Assembly (NCBI RefSeq): GCF_014204945.1
Contig: NZ_JACHMN010000002.1
Location: forward strand, 1,502,503 to 1,566,502
Source: Allocatelliglobosispora scoriae
Lineage (GTDB): Bacteria; Actinomycetota; Actinomycetes; Mycobacteriales; Micromonosporaceae
DNA: 64,000 nt
Reading direction: 5' to 3'
Below are positions 32,449-42,553 of the stretch, one piece after another. The stretch's first letter is position 1, and every line of letters begins with the position of its first letter. Made by a program: the position numbers and the translations under genes. The notes beneath the pieces were generated by a model, which had not been told where the DNA came from, ran no database searches, and saw only the letters and a program-made list of their open reading frames with translations.

Positions 32449-32524
32449 GATGATCGCGCTTTATCCCGGAAATAGGCGCTACCGGCATGCTCTGAGGGGG
32501 TTGTTTCCGGGAAACAGCACGACC
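32449..32524 (-). repeat. interspersed hairpin element, copy 3
   Basis: A third, more diverged full copy: GATGATCGCGCTTTATCCCG at one end and TTTCCGGGAAACAGCACGAC at the other. Several arm changes are paired or wobble. Orientation as in copy 2. Confidence 0.75.
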
Positions 32525-32623
32525 TTGAGCACCGTGCGGGAGCACCGGGCTCGATCCGCACGCTAGGCGACACGACGCCTCGGTCGCCCGCTTCGGCCCT
32601 GCGGCGACGAAGAGCCGGCCCCA

Positions 32624-32654
32624 TAGCACCAACTCTTGAAGAGTTGCGGCGATC
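32624..32654 (-). repeat. CAACTCTT palindrome element copy
   Basis: The core CAACTCTTGAAGAGTTG is at 32630-32646. On the minus strand it is preceded by GATCGCCG and followed by GTGCTA, matching the flanks of the copies at 45058 and 45131. Confidence 0.75.
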
Positions 32655-32690
32655 TTGGCCGCGCTGCGCCGTCGCGCATCGCTGCCGCTG

Positions 32691-32780
32691 CCCAACGCTG
32701 CCGTCACCCAACGCTGCCGTCACCCAACGCTGCCGTCGCGCCTCGCTGCCGTCGCGCCTCGCTGCCGTCGCGCCTCACTG
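32691..32780. repeat. 16-bp tandem repeat
   Basis: Five to six units of CCCAACGCTGCCGTCA, changing to CGCCTCGCTGCCGTCG in the later units. It lies in the gene-free interval with no coding evidence. Confidence 0.8.
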
Positions 32781-32867
32781 CTACCACTCATCGCTACTAG
32801 CGGCCCGGATGGCGTGATCTTGACGGGGGCGCTGCGGTGGGCGTACCGATGCGGGGGTGGAACGGGA

Positions 32868-32905
32868 CGCGGCCCGGCACCCCCGGAAAAGGGTGACGGG
32901 CCGCG
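32868..32905 (-). terminator. terminator of the amino-sugar ABC operon
   Basis: CGCGGCCCG and CGGGCCGCG form the outer stem, extended by CACCC/GGGTG, 24 bases after the stop of the last permease gene. Confidence 0.7.
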
Positions 32906-32929
32906 GACCTCGGAGGAGGTACAGCCGAG

Positions 32930-33862
32930 CTACTTGGAGATGCCGCCGGTGAGGCCGGCCTGCACCTGCCGCTGGAAGGCGATGTAGACGACGAGCACCG
33001 GGACCATCGCCATGGTCAGACCGGCGAACATGCCGGACCAGTCCGACTTGTAGCCCTGGTTGACCGCGAGGTCGAGCATGCCCTGCGCCAGCACCTGGTG
33101 CTTCTCGGCGGCGAAGTCGGCCGGGTTCATCAGCAGGACCGGGAGGTACCACTGGTTCCACTGGCCGATGATGTTGAAGATCGCGATGCTGACCAGGCCC
33201 GGCTTCGCCATCGGCAGCATCACCTGGAAGAAGAGCCGGGTGTGGCTCGCGCCGTCGACCATCGCCGCTTCCGCCACCGAGTTCGGCAGCGTGTTGAAGA
33301 ACGAGTGCATGAAGAAGACGGTGAACGACAGCGACCAGCCGACATAGACCAGGATCAGCATGGCGTGCGAGTTCAGACCGAGCGGCGGGAACACCTTGCC
33401 GACCTGGTCGGTGAGCTTGAACAACGGGATGGCGGCGACGTAGATCGGCACCGTCAGGCCCACGAGGAAGGTGTAGTAGATCAGCCGGTTGCCGGGGAAC
33501 TTGTAGCGCGCCAGTACGTAGGCGGCCATCGAGCCCAGCAGCATCGTCAGCGTCACGCCGCCGCCCAGCACCACGATGGTGTTGAAGAACAGCGACGCGA
33601 ACTTGCCGTTGGTCCAGGCCCGCGAGAAGTTGTCGAAGTGCAGGCCGTCCGGGATCAGCGAGAGCGGGTTCTTGAGGATCGCCGAGTCCGACTTGAACGC
33701 CGAGATGACCACCCACGACAGCGGGTAGAGCACCAGCAGCGCCCAGGCGGCGAGGAAGAGGTGCGAGAAGCCGCTGAAGAAGGCGCCTTCGCGCTTCGCC
33801 TTGGCGGGCTTGGCCGGGGTACGAGAACCGGACGCGTGATGGGTGTCGGTGACTGTGCTCAT
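32930..33862 (-). CDS. carbohydrate ABC transporter permease (NgcG/MalG-like)
   Basis: 310 residues, about six transmembrane helices. The EAA loop reads EAAMVDGASHTRLFFQVMLP (about 205-224), the site that contacts the ATPase. It pairs with the MalF-like permease encoded just upstream to form the channel of a sugar importer. The ATG at 33862 has AGGAG nine bases upstream; a TTG two codons earlier is unlikely. No ATPase gene is present, as is usual for such actinobacterial importers that share a multi-sugar ATPase (MsiK type). It is the last gene of a five-gene operon. Confidence 0.9.
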   Translation of the reverse strand: MSTVTDTHHASGSRTPAKPAKAKREGAFFSGFSHLFLAAWALLVLYPLSWVVISAFKSDSAILKNPLSLIPDGLHFDNFSRAWTNGKFASLFFNTIVVLGGGVTLTMLLGSMAAYVLARYKFPGNRLIYYTFLVGLTVPIYVAAIPLFKLTDQVGKVFPPLGLNSHAMLILVYVGWSLSFTVFFMHSFFNTLPNSVAEAAMVDGASHTRLFFQVMLPMAKPGLVSIAIFNIIGQWNQWYLPVLLMNPADFAAEKHQVLAQGMLDLAVNQGYKSDWSGMFAGLTMAMVPVLVVYIAFQRQVQAGLTGGISK

Positions 33863-33874
33863 GTCCAAGCGCTC

Positions 33875-34813
33875 CTAGTACTCGATCTTCTCGCGACGGG
33901 TGAGCCGCATCTGCGCCATGGACAGCAGCACAGCGATGATCATCATCGAGACCGCGATCGCGCATCCGTAGCCGAACCGGCCGGTGCGGTTCAGGTGGAA
34001 GTTGAAGACGCTCGCCAGAACCTGCGTCGAGTCGTCCGGACCACCGGGGCCGGGCGTCATCGTGACGATCAGGCCGTACATGTCGAACGCGGCGATGCCG
34101 AGGTAGATCCAGCCGGTCGAGATCGTCTCCCGCAGCAGCGGCAGGGTGACCTTGAAGAAGGAGGCGAACCGGCTCGCGCCGTCGAGCAGCGCGGCCTCGT
34201 AGATGTCCTTCGGGATCGAGGTCATCGCGGCGGAGAAGAGCACCATGTAGAAGCCGACGCTGCCCCAGACCGAGATCAGCAGCAGCCAGAACAGGTTCTG
34301 CGGCACACCGAGGATCGTCGTCGGGTCCTGGTGGAACGCGAGCGGGTCGTCGATGAGCCCGAGCTTCGCCAGCAGGCTGTTGAGCAGGCCGTCGCCGTCA
34401 CCGCGGTAGATGCCCTGCCACATGATGGCGACGAGGATGACCGAGAGGACCTGCGGGATGAAGAAGACGACCTTGTAGAACCCCGAGCCCCAGACGCCGC
34501 GGATGCCGACCTTGCCGCCCCGTCCGCCCACGTTCAGCAGGAACGCGAGGAAGAGTGCGAGCCCCAGCGTGAAGAGCGGGATCGTCACGAGGAAGAAGAC
34601 GTTGTGCCAGAAGGCCTTCTGGACCAGGCTGTCGCCGACCAGCTCGACGTAGTTGTCCAGCCCGACCACGTCCGGGGCGTCCTGGGAGAAGCCGCCCCAG
34701 TCCGTGAACGAGTAGAAGATCGTCTGAACCAGTGGCACCAGCACATACCAGGCGTAAATAACGACGGGCAGGATGAGGAAGCCCAGGATGAAGGGCGCTC
34801 TGCGATGCCGCAT
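33875..34813 (-). CDS. carbohydrate ABC transporter permease (NgcF/MalF-like)
   Basis: 312 residues with about six transmembrane helices: LGFLILPVVIYAWYVLVPLV (first), and an EAA loop EAALLDGASRFASFFKVTLP (about 208-227). The periplasm-side P2-like loop is short, as in most sugar permeases of Gram-positive bacteria. It lies 12 bases upstream of the second permease gene and 90 bases after the binding-protein gene, with a hairpin between them. Confidence 0.9.
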   Translation of the reverse strand: MRHRRAPFILGFLILPVVIYAWYVLVPLVQTIFYSFTDWGGFSQDAPDVVGLDNYVELVGDSLVQKAFWHNVFFLVTIPLFTLGLALFLAFLLNVGGRGGKVGIRGVWGSGFYKVVFFIPQVLSVILVAIMWQGIYRGDGDGLLNSLLAKLGLIDDPLAFHQDPTTILGVPQNLFWLLLISVWGSVGFYMVLFSAAMTSIPKDIYEAALLDGASRFASFFKVTLPLLRETISTGWIYLGIAAFDMYGLIVTMTPGPGGPDDSTQVLASVFNFHLNRTGRFGYGCAIAVSMMIIAVLLSMAQMRLTRREKIEY

Positions 34814-34861
34814 CTTCGTGCTCTTTTCGACAAGGGGGACAGCGAGGGGAAATACGTTGTT

Positions 34862-34893
34862 GGGACCGGACGCCCCGCAGGGCGCCCGGTCCC
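34862..34893 (-). terminator. intercistronic hairpin between ngcE- and ngcF-like genes
   Basis: GGGACCGG-CGCCC pairs with GGGCG-CCGGTCCC with one mismatch. Placed after the binding-protein gene, it probably limits read-through or protects the upstream mRNA, giving more binding protein than permease, a common arrangement. Confidence 0.65.
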
Positions 34894-34902
34894 GCAGTGC
34901 TA

Positions 34903-36336
34903 TCAGGCAGCCGTACGGGTCTGCTTGACGGCCTTGCCGTCAGCGATCTCCTTGACGACGGCCTTGGCCGCGGCCTCCATCCGGTCCGCGAACTGCGCGG
35001 CCGTGATGCGGCCGGCGAGGAACTCGCCGATGCCGGCCTGGCTGGCCTTGTCGTAGCTCGCGTACCAGCCGTCGTACTTCCAGCTGATCAGCTTGCCGGG
35101 CGCGGCCTTCATGACGGCGTTGGCCGACTCGAGCGACGGCTTGTCGGTGACGGCGTCACCGGAGCCGGCGCGCGACGCGAGCGACGCGGTCAGGCTAGCG
35201 AACTTGCCAGCACCCTCCTTGGAGAGCATGGCGCGCAGGAACTCCTTGCCACCCTCCTTGTTGGGGGCCTTGGCCGGAACGATCCAGCCCTCGCCGGCAC
35301 CGGCCTGAACCGAGCCGTAGGGGGCCTTGTCGGAGCCGGAGACGCTCCAGAAGGGGGCGATCTTCAGCTTGAAGTCGGCCGGGATGGTCGCCTTCATCTC
35401 GTTCTCGAGCCAGGTGCCGACCGGGAGGAAGGCGGCCTTGCCGTCGAGGAACGCCTGCTGCGACTGCGTGTGGGTCAGCGTCTCGGAACCCTTGAGGGTG
35501 TAGCCGCCGGTCTTGCTGGCGAGCTTCTCGACGGCCTGCAGGGCGGCGGTGACCTCGGGGGTCTTCCAGGCGCCTTCCTTCAGGTTGTCGATGTCGATGA
35601 ACGCCTGCTCGCCACCGGCGAGCCAGATCCACGCGTTGATCGCCCAACGGCCGTAGTACGGGTAGAAGCCCGCGAAGGTGAACGGCGCGATGCCGGCCGC
35701 CTTGATCTTGTCGGACAGCGTGAAGAACTCGTCGAAGGTCTTCGGCACGGTCCAGCCGTTCTTGTCGAACAGAGCCTGGTTGTACCAGACACCGAAGACG
35801 GTGAACGCGTAGTTCAGGATGTAGAACTTGCCCTGCTGGGTGCCGTCGGTGACGGTGCCCGGGAGCAGGGTGTCCTTGACCTTGACCGCAGCGTCTTCCC
35901 AGCTACCGGCGGCGAGCAGGTCCTCGAGGTCGGCGAGCGCGCCGTCCTTGATGAGGGCGTCGTTCGCCATGTTGTCGGCACCCGAGTTGTTGATCAGGTC
36001 GGCCGGGGTGGTGGCGAACTTCGGCTGCTGCTCGGTCTTGATCTTCTGAGTCGAGCTCAGGTTGACCGTGACCTTCGGGTGCTTGGCGTTGAACAGGGTC
36101 TTGTCGAACTTCGGGTACTCGTCGCCGAGGCCGCCGTTGAAAACGACGACGTTGACGGTCGAGCCCTCCTTGACGCCGAACGGGTTGTCGGCGCTGGTCG
36201 CACCCTTGTCGGCGTCCTTGTCGTCGGTGCCACCTGCACACGCGGCGAGGAGGCTAGCGGCCGGAGTGGCGAGCAGGCCTACGGCCGCCGCACGGCGCAG
36301 AACGCTACGACGGTTGAGGTCGGGGGTAGTGGACAT
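34903..36336 (-). CDS. extracellular amino-sugar-binding lipoprotein (NgcE-like)
   Basis: 477 residues. The N-terminus has a twin-arginine-type signal (NRRSVLRRAA) and a lipobox LAAC (Cys about 33), so it is probably a Tat-exported lipoprotein. The body is a family 1 solute-binding protein (FPYYGRW-like aromatic patches, ...WTVPKTFDEFF..., AAFLPVGTWLENEM). Best fit is NgcE, which binds N-acetylglucosamine and chitobiose in streptomycetes; the adjacent SIS-domain and RpiR genes support an amino-sugar substrate. GAGGAG precedes the ATG. Confidence 0.85.
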   Translation of the reverse strand: MSTTPDLNRRSVLRRAAAVGLLATPAASLLAACAGGTDDKDADKGATSADNPFGVKEGSTVNVVVFNGGLGDEYPKFDKTLFNAKHPKVTVNLSSTQKIKTEQQPKFATTPADLINNSGADNMANDALIKDGALADLEDLLAAGSWEDAAVKVKDTLLPGTVTDGTQQGKFYILNYAFTVFGVWYNQALFDKNGWTVPKTFDEFFTLSDKIKAAGIAPFTFAGFYPYYGRWAINAWIWLAGGEQAFIDIDNLKEGAWKTPEVTAALQAVEKLASKTGGYTLKGSETLTHTQSQQAFLDGKAAFLPVGTWLENEMKATIPADFKLKIAPFWSVSGSDKAPYGSVQAGAGEGWIVPAKAPNKEGGKEFLRAMLSKEGAGKFASLTASLASRAGSGDAVTDKPSLESANAVMKAAPGKLISWKYDGWYASYDKASQAGIGEFLAGRITAAQFADRMEAAAKAVVKEIADGKAVKQTRTAA

Positions 36337-36356
36337 CTTTGTCTCCTCGGTTCGGG

Positions 36357-37103
36357 TCAGGCGGTACGCCGGAGTCGCCCGGCGTAACGCGACTCGAGGG
36401 TGTGGTTATATGCGTCCCCACCGGGGACGCTGGCGGAGAGGTACACGGGTGGAACCTCACCGACGGCTTGGAACCGTCGCACGATCTCCGCGGTCAGCAA
36501 CTGCGCCAGCAGCGCACTCGTGACCGTTGAGGCCGCACAGACCAAGCCGCCGCCTTGCAGCGGCAGCAGTGCGTCGCCGTACGGAGCCCCGTTGTCCAGG
36601 ACCACGTCGGCGATCTCGGAGAGGCGCAGACCGGATGGGTGGCTGGCGGCCACCCGGGTCGTGTGCTCCACCGATGTGATCGCGATCAACGAGTGACCGC
36701 GCTCTTTCACCAGCAACGCCAGCTCGACTACCGAGCCGTGGATGCCGGACTGTGACGCCACCACGAACACGTCGCTGGGGCTCGGGGCCGCCAGTGCGTA
36801 GATCTGGTGTGCGATGGAGGGATCGCGCTCAAGCTTGGGATCGGCGAGCGCGGAGAGCGGAGCGTCGCCGTGGATCGCCACGTCGCGCACCGAGAGCCGG
36901 TTGACCGGGACCAGGCCGCCGGCCCGTCCGGTGAGTTCCATGGCGACGACCTCGGAGTGGCCTGCGCCGAAGGCCTGCAGCACGCCGTCGCCGCGCAGGG
37001 CCTCGGCGATGAGGTCGGCTGCCTGGTCGAGCGCCTCGGACTGGCAGGCGACGGAGTCGAGCAGCGGGCGCAGCCTCTCGGCGTAGGCGGCGGCGGAGAT
37101 CAT
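36357..37103 (-). CDS. SIS-domain phosphosugar-binding protein
   Basis: 248 residues. The SIS fold is visible in LQAFGAGHSEVVAMELTGRAGG (in part), VFVVASQSGIHGSVVELALLVKERGHSLIAIT (in part) and ADVVLDNGAPYGDALLP. It resembles the sugar isomerase/etherase-like proteins encoded next to NgcEFG in streptomycetes and could process GlcNAc-6-phosphate or MurNAc-6-phosphate. The ATG at 37103 overlaps the regulator stop (ATGA). A much longer open frame upstream is the shadow of the regulator. Confidence 0.85.
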   Translation of the reverse strand: MISAAAYAERLRPLLDSVACQSEALDQAADLIAEALRGDGVLQAFGAGHSEVVAMELTGRAGGLVPVNRLSVRDVAIHGDAPLSALADPKLERDPSIAHQIYALAAPSPSDVFVVASQSGIHGSVVELALLVKERGHSLIAITSVEHTTRVAASHPSGLRLSEIADVVLDNGAPYGDALLPLQGGGLVCAASTVTSALLAQLLTAEIVRRFQAVGEVPPVYLSASVPGGDAYNHTLESRYAGRLRRTA

Positions 37104-38071
37104 TCGGCCACCTCCTTGATCCGGTGCGCCTCGACGGCGCGGGCCGTGCGCTGGAAGGCGGCGTGCGAGCGCTCGTGGGTCCGCTGGGCGACCGCGATGT
37201 AGAGCAGGTCCAGCACGACGAGCTGCGGGTGCCGGGCCGAGAGCGCGTCCGGCCGGAAGGTCGTGGCCTGCGTCGCGGTGAGCAGCACGATGTCGGCGAC
37301 ATCGGCGAGCGGCGAGCGCGGGAAGCTGGTGAGCGCGATCGTCGTCGCGCCGTGGCTGCCGGCCTCGGCGATCATCTCGATCGTCTCGCGCGTCTGGCCC
37401 GAGTGCGAGACACCCAGCGCGACGTCGCCCTTGCCCAGCAGGGAGGCGCTGGCCAGGCCGTTGTGGATATCGGTCCAGGCCCAGGTGGGTACGCCGATGC
37501 GGTGCAGCGAGAACTGCAGCTCCTCGCCGACCAGGGCGCTGCCGGAGGCGCCGTAGATGTCGACCCGGCCGGCGGAGGCGACCGCGTCGGCGGCCCGCGC
37601 CACGGCGGCGAAGTCCATCCGGGCGGCGGTGTCGCGCATGGCGAGCGTGTCGGCGGCCATGATCTGGTTGAGCACGCGGTCCAGCGGGTCGGTCGGCTGG
37701 ATCTCCCGGCCGATGTCGACGGACCACCCGGCGCGGGCGGCCCGGCCGGTCTCCCCGGCGATGCCCAGGCGCAGGTCGGCGTAGCCCTCGAAGCCCAGAG
37801 CCCGGCAGAAGCGGGTGATCGTGGCCGGCGACGTACCGCTGCGCTCGGCGAGCTCGACGATGGTGGCCCGGGCGGCACCGGCGGGGTCGGCGAGGACCTG
37901 CTCGGCGACGCGCTGCAGGGCACCGGTGAACTCGGGGAGCTGGAGCCGCACCCGGGCGAGCACGCTGTCGCTGTGGTCGATCTCGGCGATGGTCAGGTGG
38001 CTGGCTTCCCGGGGCGCAGGGACGACACCCAACCCGGCCTCCGCCGTGGTGATCGTCACCTCGCGTTCCAC
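37100..38071 (-). CDS. MurR/RpiR-family transcription regulator
   Basis: 323 residues from the GTG at 38071. N-terminal RpiR HTH: VAEQVLADPAGAARATIVELAERSGTSPATITRFCRALGFEGY (in part); C-terminal SIS sensor domain with VDIYGASGSALVGEEL and VALGVSHSGQTRETIEM. Such regulators sense a sugar phosphate. It heads the operon and probably controls it. The start is not certain: the frame stays open to 38176 and a GTG four codons later is also possible. Confidence 0.88.
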   Translation of the reverse strand: MEREVTITTAEAGLGVVPAPREASHLTIAEIDHSDSVLARVRLQLPEFTGALQRVAEQVLADPAGAARATIVELAERSGTSPATITRFCRALGFEGYADLRLGIAGETGRAARAGWSVDIGREIQPTDPLDRVLNQIMAADTLAMRDTAARMDFAAVARAADAVASAGRVDIYGASGSALVGEELQFSLHRIGVPTWAWTDIHNGLASASLLGKGDVALGVSHSGQTRETIEMIAEAGSHGATTIALTSFPRSPLADVADIVLLTATQATTFRPDALSARHPQLVVLDLLYIAVAQRTHERSHAAFQRTARAVEAHRIKEVAE

Positions 38072-38395
38072 CGTTGGACCCGCCTCTCGTCGTGACACAG
38101 CTTTTGGAAAGGACTGTTTACTGTTCCTGGTAAAAGTTCTTACTGAACGACCCCTCCTGTCAAGAGTTAGGGCCAAGTTTTCAAACTGTTACCTCCGGCG
38201 ACCGGCGCGAGCCTGGCACACGAACTGTGTCATCGCCCACTATGACCAGGGAGAATGCCATAAATCTCACTCGACCGACAGGAGCTGTGGGGCCGATGAG
38301 AAGTTTGACCGAATTAACCTAGTGATGAACTTTCTTCGGCCGCGCGCCGGTAAGAATGGCGACCAAACTAACCCCGTAACACGACCGTGAAAATG
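38072..38395. promoter_or_regulatory. regulator-operon promoter region, otherwise empty
   Basis: An AT-richer interval with no gene. On the minus strand TTGACA occurs at 38158-38163, about 90 bases before the regulator start, followed by similar units AGTAAGAAC and CAGTAAAC with TTTACCAGGAAC between, which could be an RpiR operator. A second AT-rich patch lies at 38300-38345. Nothing else was identified. Confidence 0.45.
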
Positions 38396-38433
38396 CGAAA
38401 CGGCCCGCCGGCGGAGGCCGGCGAGCCGTTTCG
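38396..38433 (-). terminator. terminator of the aminotransferase-dehydrogenase operon
   Basis: CGAAACGG and CCGTTTCG, extended by CGCCGGC/GCCGGCG, form a long stem with a small loop, 18 bases after the dehydrogenase stop. Confidence 0.75.
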
Positions 38434-38450
38434 GTGGTGTTTCGGTGGCG

Positions 38451-39937
<1,487 letters not shown>

Positions 39938-39941
<4 letters not shown>

Positions 39942-41239
39942 CGCGCGGCCACCGCATCGGTGGCCGCGCGAATGGCGTCGGCGAGGATGTCGAGGCCCTC
40001 CTTCGCCTCCGCCTCGGTGAGCGTCAGCGGCGGGCCCATCCGGACCACGTTGCCGTGCAGGCCGCCCTTGCCGACGAGCAGCCCGTGTGCCTTGCACTCC
40101 TCCAGCACGCGCAGCGCCACGGCCGGCGCCGGGTCCGTCGTGCCGGGCCGGACGAACTCGATCGCGATCATGAGGCCCTTGCCCCGGACCTCGGCGACGA
40201 CCGGGCTGCCCAGGGCGCGCAGGCCCTCGTGCAGCAGCGCGCCGACCCGGGCCGCGTTGCCCTGCAGGTCGTGGTCGAGCAGGTAGTCGAGGACGGCCGA
40301 GCCCGCGGAGCTGGAGACCGGGTTGCCGCCGAAGGTGTTGAACGACGTCGCCGTGAGCGAGTCCATCACGTCGCCCCGGGCCACCACGCCGCCGAGCGCG
40401 AACCCGTTGCCCACGCCCTTGGCGAAGGTCAGCATGTCGGGTACGGCATCGTGCGCCTGATATCCCCAGAAGTGCTCACCCGTACGCCCCCAGCCCGTCT
40501 GGACCTCGTCGGAGACCCAGAGGATGCCGTGCTCGTCGAGGACCTTCTTGATCTCGCCGAAGAACCCGTCGGGCGGCGCGACGAAGCCGCCGACGCCCTG
40601 GATCGGCTCGGCGATCAGGCACGCCACATCGCCGGACGTGGTGGTCGCGAGCACCTCGCGCAGGTCGGCGACGGACCGCTCGATGTAGTCGGCGTCGGAG
40701 AGCCCGGCGAAGATGCCGCGCAGGCGCTCGCCGGAGTGGATGTAGGAGACGTTGACCGGGGTCAGCGACGACGCCGACCAGCCCCGGTTGCCGGTGACGC
40801 CGAGCGCGCCGAAGCTGCGCCCGTGGTAGCTGTTGCGCACGGCGAGGATCTGGTTGCTGCGCCGGAACTGCGTGGCGAGCAGCAGCGCCGTCTCGTTCGC
40901 CTCGGTGCCGGAGTTGGCGAGGAAGACCTTCGCGTTCGGGATGCCGGAGAGCTTGGCGATCCGCTCGGCCAGCTCCACCTGCTTGCGGATGAGGTAAAGC
41001 GTCGAGGAGTGCGCGATGCCGGTGTCGAGCTGGCGGCGGACCGCGTCCGCGATCTCCGGGATGTCGTAGCCGATCATCGTCGTCAGCACGCCGCCGAAGA
41101 AGTCGAGATAGGTGCGGCCGGCCGCGTCGGTCACCCGCGCACCGGAGCCGGAGACCAGCTCGATGGGGTCCGCGTAGAGCGGGTTGATCCAGTTGGGCAT
41201 CACGGCCCGGTGGCGTGCCAACAGGTCATCGGTGGTCAT
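39938..41239 (-). CDS. class III PLP-dependent aminotransferase (probably beta-alanine/GABA)
   Basis: 433 residues. The PLP pocket is seen in VFLANSGTEANETALLLAT (about 103-121), the Asp in ILWVSDEVQTGWGRTGEHFW, and the Schiff-base lysine in MLTFAKGVGNGFALGGV (about 272). This subgroup takes omega-amino acids and transfers the amine to pyruvate or 2-oxoglutarate, giving a semialdehyde that the next enzyme oxidises. Neighbouring PucR regulator and dehydrogenase suggest beta-alanine from pyrimidine breakdown, but dihydropyrimidinase and ureidopropionase genes are not here. AAGGGG lies upstream of the ATG. Confidence 0.88.
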
Positions 41240-41368
41240 GCGTTATCGCCCCTTGGCGTAGTGCGGCTGGGTGAGCTGAATCACTCGACATTCCCACTGA
41301 TCAGGGGCGCAGCGCAAGCACCACCCTGTCAGGTCGGGGCCCGTGGACCTGACGAACCGTCAACCGAG

Positions 41369-41401
41369 GCGGGGTGGCCGCTCCCCCGGCGGCCACCCCG
41401 C
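41369..41401 (-). terminator. terminator of the secreted-protein gene
   Basis: GCGGGGTGGCCGC and GCGGCCACCCCGC, a perfect 13-bp stem with a 7-base loop, 6 bases after the stop. Confidence 0.75.
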
Positions 41402-41407
41402 GAATCC

Positions 41408-42472
41408 CTACTGCAGGGAGTTGGCGCTGGCGAAGAACCCGTAGTGGACCGGGGTGCCGTTGACCGTGAAGCAGTTGACGTTCTGCGCCACCGTGTCCGT
41501 CCCGAAGTGCTGCCACGGTGCGCTCAGGCTGCACCAGTTGGGCACGGTGCCGAAGGTCGAGACCTGCAGCGTGTCCGGCAGGAACGCGATCGACGGGAAC
41601 TTGATCGTGACCAGGCCGACGCCGGCCACCGCCGGGGTGTTGGCGCCGAACCCGAGCTGCGAGTTGAAGTTGGTCGAGGCCGGACCGGCGCCCGGCACCC
41701 AGTGGTAGTAGCCGTAGTACTTCGGCGCGAACGCCCGGCCGTAGAGCGAGGGCCGGTACTGGTAGGTCAGGGTGAACCGGGTGTCCAGCGGGGCGCCGGC
41801 CGACGCGAAGCAGTAGACGAAGACGTCCTGCTGGGCCGGGGTCGACGCCAGGTTGGCGATGTTGCAGCGGGCACCGGTCGCGCTGTTGACGGCGGTCGCC
41901 TGGAGGCTGCCGTCCTTCGGACCGGCGGTCCCGATCCCGGGGAACTTCACCTGCCACTTGCCGACGCCGACATGGGTGACGGTGTTGACGGCACCGGCCG
42001 CATTGTACTGGCTGATCGTGCCGCCGCCGGGATTGGCGTCGACGTAGCCGTAGGTGCCGTAGGGGCTCGGGCCGGAGCTGCGGTAGAAGATCGCACTGAA
42101 GGCGGTGTAGTCGAGGACGCCGCCGGCCTTGTAGCACCGGATGTAGGCGATCTCGTCGACACCGGACGGGAACCACTGCTCGGCCTGGCACCAGTGCGCC
42201 ACGGCGTTGATCGCGGTGACGTGCACGACGCCGCCGGCGATCCCCTGTCCGGGGAACTTGACCTGGTAGCGGCCGACGCCGATCAGCGTGACGGTCGTGG
42301 CGGCCGGGGTGGTGCCGGTCGGTACGACGGCGCCACCGTTCCAGAGCACGAAACCGAGCCGGTCGGGTACGGCGGCCGCGGCGGGCGGCGTACCGAGAGC
42401 GACAGCGCCGAGAGTGGCGAGCAGCACGGCGGCTGCGGCCGGGACGAGCCGCTGCCATGCGGGTTTGCGCAT
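41408..42472 (-). CDS. secreted three-repeat protein, unknown
   Basis: 354 residues. Signal peptide about 1-34 (MRKPAWQRLVPAAAAVLLAT..., cleaved near AAAA). The mature part has three repeats of about 100 residues, each with a core like VGVGKWQVKFPGIG (VTLIGVGRYQVKFPGQG, GVGLVTIKFPSI), a pair of Cys and an aromatic end (YRSSGPS, YRPSLYG). The repeats are probably small beta domains each closed by a disulphide. No known family was recognised. GGAGG lies 7 bases before the ATG, and a TATGTT box is at 42511-42516. It separates the aminotransferase genes from the PucR regulator. Confidence 0.75.
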   Translation of the reverse strand: MRKPAWQRLVPAAAAVLLATLGAVALGTPPAAAAVPDRLGFVLWNGGAVVPTGTTPAATTVTLIGVGRYQVKFPGQGIAGGVVHVTAINAVAHWCQAEQWFPSGVDEIAYIRCYKAGGVLDYTAFSAIFYRSSGPSPYGTYGYVDANPGGGTISQYNAAGAVNTVTHVGVGKWQVKFPGIGTAGPKDGSLQATAVNSATGARCNIANLASTPAQQDVFVYCFASAGAPLDTRFTLTYQYRPSLYGRAFAPKYYGYYHWVPGAGPASTNFNSQLGFGANTPAVAGVGLVTIKFPSIAFLPDTLQVSTFGTVPNWCSLSAPWQHFGTDTVAQNVNCFTVNGTPVHYGFFASANSLQ

Positions 42473-42553
42473 ATCTGAACCTCCTTGGGGCGGGATGGTG
42501 CAGACATGCAAACATAATGATCTGTAATTGGGTGTCGGGTCGCTGTCACCCGG

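Larger units (their letters stand above)
31631..32929. other. gene-free, repeat-rich 1.3-kb interval
   Basis: Between the polymerase start and the ngcG-like gene. It holds, in order: the GC minisatellite (31690-32140), a half and a full hairpin element (32141-32261), another half and full pair (32408-32524), a copy of the CAACTCTT palindrome (32624-32654), a 16-bp tandem repeat (32691-32780) and the terminator of the ABC operon (32868-32905). No convincing gene was found. Confidence 0.8.

Noticed and set aside
36357-37727. A 456-residue single protein covering the SIS domain and more
   Set aside because: The N-terminal 200 residues are a shadow of the RpiR regulator; the SIS protein starts at the ATG at 37103.
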